This document shows, in pieces, positions 8,633 to 17,648 of a stretch of DNA of 64,000 bases. The position numbers were made by a program, and so were the translations under genes. The stretch is from Candidatus Aalborgicola lynettensis (lineage in GTDB: Bacteria; Pseudomonadota; Gammaproteobacteria; Burkholderiales; Burkholderiaceae_C). The stretch lies in the NCBI GenBank assembly GCA_016719405.1, contig JADJZE010000001.1, positions 124,001 to 188,000 of the forward strand, given 5' to 3'. The first letter of the stretch is position 1, and every line of letters starts with the position of its first letter. Under the pieces are notes generated by a model that worked only from the letters and a program-made list of their open reading frames with translations, ran no database searches and was not told where the DNA came from.

Positions 8633-9055
8633 ATGTTGGTACGTTTGCTCTACGCCAGTCGCGCGGTGGATCCCAGCGCGGATGCTATCGAAACCATATT
8701 GACGCAGTCGCGCCAGTACAACCCGACCTGTGGGATTACCGGCATCCTTTGTTACGGCGGTGGTATTTTTCTGCAGGCCATCGAGGGCGGGCGCATGGCG
8801 GTCAGCGAGCTCTATGGACACATCCAGAAAGACGTGCGGCACAAAGACGTGGTGCTGCTGCACTTTGAGGAAATATCGGAGCGCCGCTTTGGCGGCTGGA
8901 CCATGGGACAGGTCAATATGTCCAAGATCAACACCAGTATCCTGCTGAAGTATTCTGAAAGAGCGGAACTGGACCCGTATGCCGTCTCCGGCAGGGTATC
9001 GTTGTCACTGCTGGAAGAACTGATGGCCACCGCCTGCATCATAGGACGGTCTTGA
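8633..9055 (+). CDS. BLUF-domain blue-light photoreceptor
   Basis: 140 residues, a short single-domain BLUF protein that binds FAD. The flavin-site residues line up with AppA by spacing: Y7 (LLYAS), N30 (QYNPTCGITG), Q48 (FLQAIEG), W89 and M91 (GGWTMG). The helical tail after residue 100 carries no recognisable output domain, so signalling must go through a protein partner, as in PixD/Slr1694-type proteins. The start ATG 8633 follows GGGAGG supplied by the upstream tandem repeat; the longer frame from 8525 reads through repeat sequence. It is convergent with the FlhG-like/diguanylate-cyclase pair. Confidence 0.92.
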   Translation: MLVRLLYASRAVDPSADAIETILTQSRQYNPTCGITGILCYGGGIFLQAIEGGRMAVSELYGHIQKDVRHKDVVLLHFEEISERRFGGWTMGQVNMSKINTSILLKYSERAELDPYAVSGRVSLSLLEELMATACIIGRS

Positions 9056-9078
9056 GGCGCTGAGGGCGCATCCGGCCA

Positions 9079-9909
9079 TCAGCGATCAATCACGGTTTCC
9101 TGAATTTTCAGCGCAAGTTGGGAAATGGCCATTGCCGCCGGGCAGCCGGGGGTTGTTTGCAGCAGCAATTGGCGGCGCATGATGGCCTGGCGCACCGAAA
9201 TATCGGCCGGAATATCACCCATGTGGATCAGTTTGATGGGGCGCCCCGGCTCACCGCTGACGAAACGGTCCAGCACCTGCTGCAACTGAATCGTAATGGC
9301 CCGGCCATCGCCAATGCGGGCGGTCTGGTTGATGACCATACGAATGTTTTGACGCTTTTGTTGGCCCACCAGCACTTTGATGGTGGCATAGGCATCGGTG
9401 AGGGAGGTGGGCTCGGGTGTGGCCACCACAATCACTTCAGACGCTAAAGACACGGCAAATAGCACCACGTCCGAGATGCCGGCACCCGTGTCCAGCAGCA
9501 CCACGTCGTAGTGCGGCACCAATCCGCTCATGATGCGCAAAAAGTCGTCCCGCACTTCGGAGGACAGCCGGGAATACTCCACCATGCCGGAGCCTGCCAA
9601 CAGCACCGAAAACCCGCCCGGTGCGTGCACGATGGCTTCTTCGAGCTTGGCTTTGCCGGTAAACACATCGTGCAAAGTGATTTTGGGGTACAGGTTGAGC
9701 ACCACGTCCAGATTGGCCAAGCCCAAATCGGCATCGAGTACCAGTACCTTGTGCCCCAGTTTGGCCAATGCGGCGGCCAGGTTGGCAGACACAAAGGTTT
9801 TGCCCACGCCGCCTTTTCCGCTGGTAACGGCCACCACCTTGCCCAGTGGCTTGAGCGGAACGCCCACACCGGGTTGTTTGGGAACAGGAGAGGAGACCCG
9901 GTCAGACAT
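9079..9909 (-). CDS. MinD/ParA-family ATPase, FlhG-like
   Basis: 276 residues from the ATG at 9909. It has the deviant Walker A (SGKGGVGKT), switch I/Walker A' DADLGLANLD, Walker B-like VVLLDTGAG, and an overall fit to FlhG/YlxH ATPases that control flagellar number and position. The N-terminal 35 residues (SSPVPKQPGVGVPLKPLGK) form a flexible extension. The C-terminus lacks an obvious MinD amphipathic membrane helix. The start overlaps the upstream cyclase stop (TGATG), suggesting translational coupling. No flagellar genes lie nearby, so whether its client is a flagellum, a pilus or a chemotaxis array is open. Confidence 0.8.
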   Translation of the reverse strand: MSDRVSSPVPKQPGVGVPLKPLGKVVAVTSGKGGVGKTFVSANLAAALAKLGHKVLVLDADLGLANLDVVLNLYPKITLHDVFTGKAKLEEAIVHAPGGFSVLLAGSGMVEYSRLSSEVRDDFLRIMSGLVPHYDVVLLDTGAGISDVVLFAVSLASEVIVVATPEPTSLTDAYATIKVLVGQQKRQNIRMVINQTARIGDGRAITIQLQQVLDRFVSGEPGRPIKLIHMGDIPADISVRQAIMRRQLLLQTTPGCPAAMAISQLALKIQETVIDR

Positions 9910-10730
9910 CAGTTTGCCCTTTGCACGCTGGCACCCGAGGTGCCGCCTGCCAAATCGTTGGAAATGTGTTCGATCCACGCTGGTTCACCCAGGGAAAGGT
10001 GTCCGAACAGCAGGTTTTTCTCTTCCGCACTGACGTGAATTTCTTGTTGTTCGTCCAGCGATACACGGTTGCGGCCTTCTGTTTTGGAGCGGTACAACTG
10101 TACATCGGCACGCTCGGTCCACAAGGCCGTGGTGGAACGCACCCACTCCGGCGCATAGGCACCGCCAATGCTGACCGTTACCTGGAGCGACACCACCGGC
10201 GAAATTTGAACAACCAGTGCTGCCACGGTCTGGCGAATGCGCTCCGCCACTGCTGCGCCGAAGGCAGTTTGGCAGTTGGGCAGAATGACCGCAAACTCCT
10301 CGCCCCCGTAGCGCGCCACGGTGTCCATGGGGCGCACGCAGTGGGCCAAGCACTTGGCGACGGTTTGCAATACCAGGTCGCCCGCCGGGTGTCCATGGGT
10401 GTCGTTGACCTTCTTGAAATGGTCAATATCGAGCATCAGCAACAGCGCGGGTTCACCTGAGCGGGCCACCACATCGAGTGCGCGCTCTTGCACGGCGCTG
10501 AAATTGCGGCGGTTGGCCAAGCCGGTGAGGGGATCTTTCAGGGACAGTTCGCACAGGCCGTTGATGATGCCCTGCAGGTATTCGCTGGGGGTCTGCTCCT
10601 GCAGACTGGGTGTCAGGCCCAGGTCGCGCTCCAGCAGCGCACGCGCATCAGCGAGCTGCAATTGCTGCAACGCGATTTGGGGGCTGGATGTTTCGGATGC
10701 CACAGTGTGAATCAGCTTCAATGCGAGCAA
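9909..10730 (-). CDS. diguanylate cyclase (GGDEF domain)
   Basis: 273 residues. The N-terminal ~75 residues are helical with no known sensor domain; the GGDEF domain spans about 80-235 with the active-site GGEEF, the metal-site LDIDHFKKVND, and the RPMD product-inhibition site exactly five residues before GGEEF. It should make cyclic di-GMP from two GTP and be feedback-inhibited. It is the first gene of a two-gene unit with the FlhG-like ATPase (TGATG overlap). The ~30-residue tail after the GGDEF domain is unassigned. Confidence 0.88.
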   Translation of the reverse strand: MLALKLIHTVASETSSPQIALQQLQLADARALLERDLGLTPSLQEQTPSEYLQGIINGLCELSLKDPLTGLANRRNFSAVQERALDVVARSGEPALLLMLDIDHFKKVNDTHGHPAGDLVLQTVAKCLAHCVRPMDTVARYGGEEFAVILPNCQTAFGAAVAERIRQTVAALVVQISPVVSLQVTVSIGGAYAPEWVRSTTALWTERADVQLYRSKTEGRNRVSLDEQQEIHVSAEEKNLLFGHLSLGEPAWIEHISNDLAGGTSGASVQRAN

Positions 10731-10828
10731 AGTCTAACAGTATCGGACCGGATATTGACACCAAAACAGGCTGATGGACTGCCAATTAACGGGGTTTTTT
10801 ACGGGCAATTGCCCATGCTCGCCGTGGT

Positions 10829-11596
10829 TCAGACGGGCGGCGCAGGTATTGGGGTGCCACACACCGGGCAGTGTGGGTTGCGGGGTAGGCGGATGTCAGT
10901 CCAGCGCATGTCGCGCCCGTCCAGCATCAGCAGCCGCCCAACCGCCGGATGCCCCGCTCCGCTGAGCAACTTCAGTGCCTCGGCCGCCTGCATGCTGCCA
11001 ATAATTCCGACCAGCGGGGCGAACACACCCAGGGTGGCGCAGCGGGTTTCTTCAAATTGAGTGTCGGGTGGAAATACGCAGGCATAACACGGCGACTCCG
11101 CGTGGCGCGGGTCGTACACCGCCAACTGGCCGTCGAAACGGATGGCTGCACCGGAAACCAGCGGCACGCGTTGGCGCACACAGGCACTATTGAGTGCCTG
11201 GCGGGTTTCGAAGTTGTCGCTGCAGTCCAGCACCACATCGGCTTGCGCGACCAGCGTCGCCAGTCGCTGCGCGTTGGCGCGTTCTTGCAGGGCCGCAATG
11301 CAAACATCCGGATTGATGGCCAGCACGGCCTGGCGGGCCGATTCGACCTTGGCCTGACCGACGCGGGCCTGCGTATGGGCAATCTGGCGCTGCAGGTTGG
11401 TCAGATCCACGGTGTCGTGATCGACCAGTGTGAGCTGGCCGACACCGGCTGTCGCAAGGTACAGCGCAACCGGTGAGCCCAGCCCGCCCAACCCCACTAC
11501 AAGCACACGCGATTGCAGGATACGCCGCTGGCCCTCCACACCCAGCTCGTCGAGCAAAATGTGGCGCGAGTAGCGCAGCAGTTGCGTGTCATCCAT
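10829..11596 (-). CDS. moeB: ThiF/MoeB-family sulfur-carrier adenylyltransferase
   Basis: 255 residues with the E1-like fold: nucleotide site VVGLGGLGSPVALYLATAG, the RQIAH and DCSDNFETR motifs, and zinc pairs CYAC and CPVC. It adenylates the C-terminal glycine of a ubiquitin-like sulfur carrier (MoaD or ThiS). Length without a rhodanese domain and the MDDTQLLRYSRHILL start match MoeB, although ThiF cannot be excluded. It follows ctpA after 8 bp. A MogA gene elsewhere in the window (51.1-51.7 kb) fits an active molybdenum cofactor pathway. Confidence 0.85.
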   Translation of the reverse strand: MDDTQLLRYSRHILLDELGVEGQRRILQSRVLVVGLGGLGSPVALYLATAGVGQLTLVDHDTVDLTNLQRQIAHTQARVGQAKVESARQAVLAINPDVCIAALQERANAQRLATLVAQADVVLDCSDNFETRQALNSACVRQRVPLVSGAAIRFDGQLAVYDPRHAESPCYACVFPPDTQFEETRCATLGVFAPLVGIIGSMQAAEALKLLSGAGHPAVGRLLMLDGRDMRWTDIRLPRNPHCPVCGTPIPAPPV

Positions 11597-11604
11597 GGTG
11601 CGGC

Positions 11605-13041
11605 TTAGTTTTCCTTCTTGTCGGCCTTGCGCTCTACCAGGGTTTTGCTGACCAGTACCGGTTTACCTTTGAGCTGGTTGAGCGCCTGGATCAGCTGAAA
11701 ATCTTTGGCCGAGCCAAACTCGGGCGGGCGGGTCTCGGACACCGGTTTGCGGGACGCTTCTTCCAGGCGTTTGAGTGCTTCCTCGCGCGCTTTTTCGCGC
11801 GCCACGTCTTTGACTTCTTCGCCTTGGCCGCTGCCCAGGTGTTTGCCCAGATCGGCCTCACGGGTGCGCAAGGCGGCGTAAGGGCTGCCTTCTTCGGTTT
11901 CGTCCACCATCACATCGGGCACGATACCCGTGGCCTGAATGGACTTGCCGCTGGGTGTGTAGTAACGCGAGGTGGTGATCTTGAGGCCGGTGTCGGGCCC
12001 CAGTGCGCGGAAGGTCTGTACCGAACCCTTGCCAAAGGTCTGGCTGCCCATGATGGTGGCACGTTTGTGGTCTTGCAGAGCGCCGGAGACAATTTCACTG
12101 GCCGAAGCCGAACCCTCGTTCACCAACACAACCAGTGGCACCTTCTTCAAACTTGCGGGCAAGGACTTCAGCGGATCGCTGCCACTGCGCCCCAGGTAAT
12201 CACGCGCAGTGGCCTTGAGAATTTGCTTGCTGTCTTGCGTCTGGCCGTTGGTGGACACCACGGTCACGTTTTCTGGCAGGAAAGCCGCCGCCACCGCCAC
12301 GCCGGCAGTGAGCAGGCCACCGGGGTCATTGCGCAAATCCAGCACCATGCCCTTGATTTGCGGATCTTCCTTGTACAACTCGTTGATTTTGCGGGCGAAA
12401 TCTTCCACCGTGTTTTCCTGAAACTGGCTGACGCGAATCCAGCCGTAGCCGGGCTCTACCAGCTTGCTGCGCACCGATTGCTGCTTGATTTCTTCGCGCA
12501 CGATGGTGACCGTAAAGGTGCGGTTCTCGTCCTTGCGGAACAGCGTCAGAACCACCTTGGTGTTGGGCTCGCCGCGCATGCGTTTGACAGAGTCGTTCAG
12601 CGTCATGCCCTTGACTGGCGTATCGTCAATGCGGGTAATCATGTCGTTGGTCTTGAGACCGGCCCGGAAGGCGGGTGAGCCTTCAATCGGCGAGACAATT
12701 TTGACCAAACCGTCTTCCTGCGTAATTTCGATGCCCACACCGACAAAGCGTCCGGACGTGCCCTCCTTGAATTCCTTGAAGGATTTTTTGTCGAAATACT
12801 GCGAGTGCGGGTCCAGGCTGGACACCATGCCGGCAATGGCCTCGGTGATGAGTTTCTTCTCGTCCACCGGTTCTACATAGTCGGTTTTGACCATGCCGAA
12901 TACGGCTGCCAGCTGCTGCAGTTCTTCCAGCGGCAGCGGCGTCACGGTGCCACGGGCGACGGTTTGCAACGATACGGTCGTCAGCGCACCCGCCATCACA
13001 CCAATGCCAACCCAACCCGCGATCTTCAGTTTATGACCCAT
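11605..13041 (-). CDS. ctpA: carboxyl-terminal processing protease (S41 family, CtpA type)
   Basis: 478 residues from ATG 13041. Layout: a short basic N-terminus and one membrane/signal segment (IAGWVGIGVMAGALTTVSLQ), a pre-domain, a PDZ domain (about 95-180, RFVGVGIEI...VSPIEGSPAFRAGL), and the S41 catalytic core with nucleophile Ser in NEGSASASEIVSGAL and general-base Lys in FGKGSVQT. It degrades or trims periplasmic proteins. The C-terminal ~90 residues are charged and low-complexity. The longer frame (to 13104) has no better start. It is in an operon with gpmA upstream (72-bp gap) and moeB downstream (8 bp). Confidence 0.92.
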   Translation of the reverse strand: MGHKLKIAGWVGIGVMAGALTTVSLQTVARGTVTPLPLEELQQLAAVFGMVKTDYVEPVDEKKLITEAIAGMVSSLDPHSQYFDKKSFKEFKEGTSGRFVGVGIEITQEDGLVKIVSPIEGSPAFRAGLKTNDMITRIDDTPVKGMTLNDSVKRMRGEPNTKVVLTLFRKDENRTFTVTIVREEIKQQSVRSKLVEPGYGWIRVSQFQENTVEDFARKINELYKEDPQIKGMVLDLRNDPGGLLTAGVAVAAAFLPENVTVVSTNGQTQDSKQILKATARDYLGRSGSDPLKSLPASLKKVPLVVLVNEGSASASEIVSGALQDHKRATIMGSQTFGKGSVQTFRALGPDTGLKITTSRYYTPSGKSIQATGIVPDVMVDETEEGSPYAALRTREADLGKHLGSGQGEEVKDVAREKAREEALKRLEEASRKPVSETRPPEFGSAKDFQLIQALNQLKGKPVLVSKTLVERKADKKEN

Positions 13042-13113
13042 ATTCGTCCCTAATTTGTTGCGATGTCCACCTTGGAGGTGCCAGCCTGTGGAGAGTTCCG
13101 TCAATGCGCGCCG

Positions 13114-13860
13114 TTAAGCCGCTTTTCCTTGTGATGCCACCGCATTGGCGGCCGCGGCCGCAGCTGCGGCGTCACCCAGATAGTAGTGGCACAAGGGCTT
13201 GAGCTGGGCGTCGAGTTCATACACCAAAGGTATTCCATTGGGAATGTTCAATTCCACAATGGCCTCATCGGAGATGTTGTCCAGGTATTTGACCAGGGCA
13301 CGGATCGAATTGCCGTGGGCCGCAATCAAAACCCGCTTGCCGCTGCGAATGGTTGGGGCGATGGCGTCGTTCCAGTAGGGAATGACACGCGCTACGGTGT
13401 CTTTCAGGCACTCGGTCAAGGGCACTTGCCCGGGTTGCAGTCCCGCGTAGCGCAAATCGGCACGCTCACAACGGGGGTCGGTTGGTTCCAGCGCGGGCGG
13501 TGGTGTGTCGTAGCTGCGGCGCCATTGCAGCACCTGGGCATCGCCGTACTGCTTGGCCATGTCGGCTTTGTTGAGGCCCTGCAGCGCACCGTAGTGGCGC
13601 TCGTTCAGTCGCCAGGAGTGTTCGACCGGCAGCCAGGTGCGGTCCATTTCATCCAGACAATGCCACAGCGTGCGCGTGGCGCGTTTCAGGACGCTGGTGT
13701 AGGCCAGGTCAAACTCGTAGCCCTCGGCCTTGAGCAGGCGGCCGGCTGTTTTGGCTTGCTCCAGCCCGGTGGGCGTCAGGTCTACATCGGTCCAGCCGGT
13801 AAAACGATTTTCAAGATTCCAGGTGGATTCGCCGTGGCGAACAAGAACGAGTTTGTACAT
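13114..13860 (-). CDS. gpmA: 2,3-bisphosphoglycerate-dependent phosphoglycerate mutase
   Basis: 248 residues from ATG 13860; TTG 13866 is in frame but less likely. The start MYKLVLVRHGESTWN contains the phosphohistidine RHG motif, followed by NRFTGWTDVDL, the LNERHYGALQG stretch and the second catalytic His in IAAHGNSIRALVKY, all classic for GpmA. It interconverts 3- and 2-phosphoglycerate in glycolysis and gluconeogenesis. An alanine-rich tail ends the protein. It is first in the gpmA-ctpA-moeB unit. Confidence 0.96.
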   Translation of the reverse strand: MYKLVLVRHGESTWNLENRFTGWTDVDLTPTGLEQAKTAGRLLKAEGYEFDLAYTSVLKRATRTLWHCLDEMDRTWLPVEHSWRLNERHYGALQGLNKADMAKQYGDAQVLQWRRSYDTPPPALEPTDPRCERADLRYAGLQPGQVPLTECLKDTVARVIPYWNDAIAPTIRSGKRVLIAAHGNSIRALVKYLDNISDEAIVELNIPNGIPLVYELDAQLKPLCHYYLGDAAAAAAAANAVASQGKAA

Positions 13861-13866
13861 GGTCAA

Positions 13867-14263
13867 GGGGTCAAAACAGAAAGCTGGCCGGGGCTGCCCG
13901 GGATTACGCCAATCACCATTCTAAAAGGGCAAGGTCCCCAGTTGGCGCGCAGCAAGGAATAAAGTCGCGCATGGTAGGGTGTTAACCTGACACGCTACTA
14001 GGTGTAATCCGCACGCCATCCGTGCCGACTCCGTACTATATTGTGGTGCGTCCCAACAGGCATTTTCGCCACAACGACCCCCACAGCGACTTTATGAAAG
14101 TAGACCTCGGCTCTTTGCTTCGGCGGGTTGGTGCGCTGCATGGTCGCTTGGGCCGCCTGTTCCTTGGCAGCCCGCTGCCGGGGGGGGCGGGGGGGTTTGT
14201 GGGTGGTTTGACCCAAAGGACCGGGGTCCCGCGCCCCCGCGCGCGGGGGGGGGGGGGGGGGCG
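13867..14263. other. intergenic stretch ending in poly-G blocks; probable assembly defect
   Basis: About 400 bp between gpmA and the hybrid kinase. 13.9-14.15 kb looks like normal intergenic or 5' coding sequence: an ATG at 14094 opens MKVDLGSLLRRVGALHG, possibly the lost N-terminus of the kinase. From 14179 the sequence degenerates into G blocks, including 17 consecutive G at 14245-14261. The kinase frame emerges directly from the last block without a start codon. Confidence 0.55.
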
Positions 14264-17200
14264 CCGGGCCGTTTAGCCTGGCGCCAGGCCATTCTTTCCA
14301 GGGGCCGGTTCAGTGGGGATTACCGCATCGTGTGGCCCAACGCAGAGGTGCACCACATCCGCGCCGCCGCCCGCACCATCGTCGGGGCAGACAACCGGGT
14401 GGTTCGCCTCACCGGGGTCAACTTTGACATTACGGCACTCAAAGTGGCGCAGGAGTCACTGGCCGCCAGCGAAGCATTCCTGGGCCGGGCCGGTCGCATT
14501 GCAGGCGTGGGGGGGTGGCGTGTCGATCTGGTCCGGCAAAAAATTCACTGGTCCAAAGTCACCCGCAGTATTCACGAGGTGAGCGACGACTACGAGCCGC
14601 AGCTCGACGAGGCCATCCATTTTTATGCCCCCGAGGCCCGCCCGGTTATTCAAGCCGCGGTTCAGGCTGGTATGGCCAACGGAACGCCGTGGGACCTGGA
14701 GTTGCCGATGGTGACCGCCACAGGGCGGCGCATCTGGGTCCGTGCGGTGGGCGAGGCCGAATTTACCGATGGAAAACCGGTGGCACTGGTGGGTGCGTTT
14801 CAGGACGTTACCGAGCGCAGGGCCCGGGGTGACGAACTGCGATTGTTTGAGGCCAGCATTGCACGCATCAACGACGCGATTGTGATTACCAAAGCCGATG
14901 TACTCGATGGAAGCGGCCCACAAATTGTGTTTGTCAACCCGGCTTTTGAAAAAATGACCGGCTTTTGCGAAGAGGATGCACTGGGACAGACACCGCGCAT
15001 GCTGCAAGGCCAGGGTACCGACCGCAAGGAGCTGGCACGCATTAAAAATGCCCTGCGGCAGGGTGAAACCGTGCGCGCGGAGTTGCTCAACTACACCAAA
15101 GACCGGGTACCTTACTGGATTGAAATCGACATTTCACCCATCAAGTCGGCGCAAGACGAAATAACCCACTTTGTAGCGGTTGAGCGCGACATCACCGAAC
15201 GCCGCGCACGCGAGGAAGCGCTGCGCGATGCCGTGCAGCGCGCCGAACAGGCCAGTGCGTCCAAAGGGCAGTTTTTGGCCAACATGAGCCACGAAATCCG
15301 CACCCCCATGAACGCCATCATCGGCATGCTCAGCCTGTTGCACCAAACCGAACTGACCCCGCAGCAACTCGACTATGCGGACAAATCGCAAAACGCGGCC
15401 CATTCGCTGCTGGCCCTCATCAACGACATACTGGACTTCTCCAAAGTCGAAGCCGGCAAAATGACGCTGGACCCGCAGCCTTTCCGGCTCGACCAATTGC
15501 TGCGGGAGTTGGCCGTCATTTTGTCGGCCAACGTCGGCGCCAAAGACATTGAAGTGCTCTACGACGTGGCGCCGGACGTACCGTTGGTGTTGCTGGGCGA
15601 CTCCATGCGCTTGCAGCAAATTTTGATCAATCTGGCGGGCAACGCGGTGAAGTTCACCGCGCACGGGCAAGTGGTTATCGCCATTGGTGTGGCGCACCGC
15701 TCGGAACAGGCCGCAGCGCTGCAGTTCGCGGTCAAAGATTCCGGCATTGGTATTGCACCTGAAAACCAGTCGCGCATATTTGCGGGTTTTTCGCAGGCAG
15801 AAGCATCCATCACCCGCAAATTCGGCGGCACCGGTTTGGGCTTGGGCATCAGCAAGCGCCTGATCGAAATCATGGGGGGCGAACTGCACTTGCAAAGTGC
15901 GCTGGGTGAAGGCAGCACCTTTGGTTTTACGCTGGAGTTTCCGCTACCGGAGGTGGTGCCCACAGAGCGCCACACCGCGCCCCCTCCGAATGAACACGCC
16001 CGCAGGGTGCTGGTGGTGGATGACAACCCCGTCGCACGTGCGCTGACGGCACGCATGGCCGGTTCGTGGCAGTGGTCGGTCGACACGGTGGACAGTGGAG
16101 AGGCCGCCCTGCAGCGGGTTGCCTCACTTTGCACCGGCGCGAGCTTCCCCTACGACGTGATCTACATCGACTGGCACATGCCTGGCATCGATGGCTGGGA
16201 AACCGCCCGGCGCATGCGCCAACTGGCCCCGCCGGATGCGCGCAACGCCCTGACCATCATCATGGTCACGGCCAACAGCCGCGGGACACTGGCCCAGCGC
16301 ACCGCGCAGGAGCAGGCCCTGATCGATGGTTTTCTGGTCAAACCCATCACCGCCTCCATGTTGCAAGAAGCCACCCTGAGCCCCCGCTGCGCACGTGCGG
16401 GTTTGCGCCAAGGCCGGCGCGCAGTGGCCGGCCAGCGCCGCCTCAATGGCTTGCGGATTCTGGTGGTGGAGGACAACCTCATCAACCAGCAAGTGGCCGA
16501 AGAACTGCTCGCGTCGGAGGGCGCGCTGGTGTCCCTGGCCGCCAACGGACAACTCGGTGTGGAGGCGGTGCGGGCGGCCCAGCCGCAGTTTGACGCCGTC
16601 CTCATGGACCTGCAGATGCCCGTGCTGGACGGCTTTGCCGCCACCCGTGTGATCCGGCAAGAGCCCACCTTGGCAGCATTGCCCATCATTGCCATGACCG
16701 CCAACGCCATGGCAAGCGACCGCGACGCCTGCATGGCGGCGGGCATGAGCGAACACGTGGGCAAGCCATTCAAGCTGACCGAACTGGTCAACATGCTGCT
16801 GCGTTTCACACGCCCGCCCGTGGCACCCGACCCTGCTGCTGCTCCGGCGTTGGCGCACGCCACCAGCGGTGCCCAACCCCTCGCAGCCGAACCCGCCACG
16901 TCGCAATCGGCCATGCCAGCGCCTGCGCCGGACAGCAGCGTACCCGGCCCCGTGATTGCGCTGCACGAGGCGTTGGAGCGCATGTCCGGCATGCACGCCC
17001 TGTACCTGCGGGCGGCGCGCGAGTTTGTCGCCACGTTGCCTGCTGTGGTGGCCGATTTTCGCGCCGCCACCCCGCACGCCATGGCCAGTGCGGTCATACC
17101 CATGCACACCCTCAAGGGCACTGCGGCCATGCTCGGGGCTAACGCGTTGTCCGCGCTGGCAGCCCGCCTGGAGCAACTCTGCAAGGACGGCGCAGGTGCG

Positions 17201-17542
17201 CACGCTCTCGCGCAAGAATCGGCCCCGCTGGAGGCACTTGCCCGCTCCACCGCACAGGCCTTGCAGCAGGCCATGGCCCAGCTGGAGGCAAGCCCCGACC
17301 TTGATGACGCGCCTGTTGCTGCCATCCCGGTGCACCAGCTGCGCGCCGATCTGCAGGCCTTGCAGGCACTGCTGGCGCAATCCGATCTGGCGGCCTTGCA
17401 GCAGTTTGCGGAAATCCGTGGCCAACTGGGCGGGCTGCCGCAGCACGAGCTCGGTGCGCTGGAAAATGCCCTGCAAAGCCTGGAACTGGAGGATGCGCAC
17501 CGCTACTGCTCGGCAATTTTGCGCCGATTGGAGCCGGTTTGA
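14264..17542 (+). CDS. hybrid sensor histidine kinase (PAS-PAS-PAS-HisKA-HATPase-REC-REC-HPt), 5' end missing
   Basis: The frame is open from the end of a poly-G run with PAS sequence already under way (SGDYRIVWPN), so the true N-terminus is lost; the first start-like codon is GTG 14330, mid-domain. Counting from 14330: rest of PAS 1 (1-45), PAS 2 (about 50-165), a LOV-like PAS 3 (175-290) lacking the photoactive cysteine (GQTPRMLQ), HisKA with His near 320 (NMSHEIRTPMNA), HATPase (N box NLAGNAVKFT, GTGLGLGISK), REC 1 (phospho-Asp in YIDWHMPG), REC 2 (LMDLQMPV) and a C-terminal HPt (MHTLKGTAAMLG). This is a BarA/ArcB-like phosphorelay kinase. No transmembrane segment is visible in the part present. 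The cognate regulator is not obvious. Confidence 0.85.
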   Translation, partial: PGRLAWRQAILSRGRFSGDYRIVWPNAEVHHIRAAARTIVGADNRVVRLTGVNFDITALKVAQESLAASEAFLGRAGRIAGVGGWRVDLVRQKIHWSKVTRSIHEVSDDYEPQLDEAIHFYAPEARPVIQAAVQAGMANGTPWDLELPMVTATGRRIWVRAVGEAEFTDGKPVALVGAFQDVTERRARGDELRLFEASIARINDAIVITKADVLDGSGPQIVFVNPAFEKMTGFCEEDALGQTPRMLQGQGTDRKELARIKNALRQGETVRAELLNYTKDRVPYWIEIDISPIKSAQDEITHFVAVERDITERRAREEALRDAVQRAEQASASKGQFLANMSHEIRTPMNAIIGMLSLLHQTELTPQQLDYADKSQNAAHSLLALINDILDFSKVEAGKMTLDPQPFRLDQLLRELAVILSANVGAKDIEVLYDVAPDVPLVLLGDSMRLQQILINLAGNAVKFTAHGQVVIAIGVAHRSEQAAALQFAVKDSGIGIAPENQSRIFAGFSQAEASITRKFGGTGLGLGISKRLIEIMGGELHLQSALGEGSTFGFTLEFPLPEVVPTERHTAPPPNEHARRVLVVDDNPVARALTARMAGSWQWSVDTVDSGEAALQRVASLCTGASFPYDVIYIDWHMPGIDGWETARRMRQLAPPDARNALTIIMVTANSRGTLAQRTAQEQALIDGFLVKPITASMLQEATLSPRCARAGLRQGRRAVAGQRRLNGLRILVVEDNLINQQVAEELLASEGALVSLAANGQLGVEAVRAAQPQFDAVLMDLQMPVLDGFAATRVIRQEPTLAALPIIAMTANAMASDRDACMAAGMSEHVGKPFKLTELVNMLLRFTRPPVAPDPAAAPALAHATSGAQPLAAEPATSQSAMPAPAPDSSVPGPVIALHEALERMSGMHALYLRAAREFVATLPAVVADFRAATPHAMASAVIPMHTLKGTAAMLGANALSALAARLEQLCKDGAGAHALAQESAPLEALARSTAQALQQAMAQLEASPDLDDAPVAAIPVHQLRADLQALQALLAQSDLAALQQFAEIRGQLGGLPQHELGALENALQSLELEDAHRYCSAILRRLEPV

Positions 17543-17553
17543 CAGGTGTTTTC

Positions 17554-17608
17554 GCTACAAATAACATAGCTATAAACGCCCAACAGACAAGCGGAAATGG
17601 CTGTTTTT
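17554..17608 (+). repeat. 57-bp dispersed repeat, copy b (diverged)
   Basis: It begins GCTACAAATAACATAGCTAT and ends in GGCTGTTTTT, 12 bp after the kinase stop. It keeps the ends of the element but has lost the central palindrome. With copy c in opposite orientation it flanks the HDOD remnant. Confidence 0.5.
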
Positions 17609-17648
17609 GCTTAAGAAATATGACACAGTGGGTTGAGGCCCGTTTGCG

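Noticed and set aside
14022..14276. 84-codon open frame reading into the poly-G block before the hybrid kinase
   Set aside because: Its second half is Gly/Arg from homopolymers. The first half may be the kinase's true N-terminus but cannot be connected to it here.
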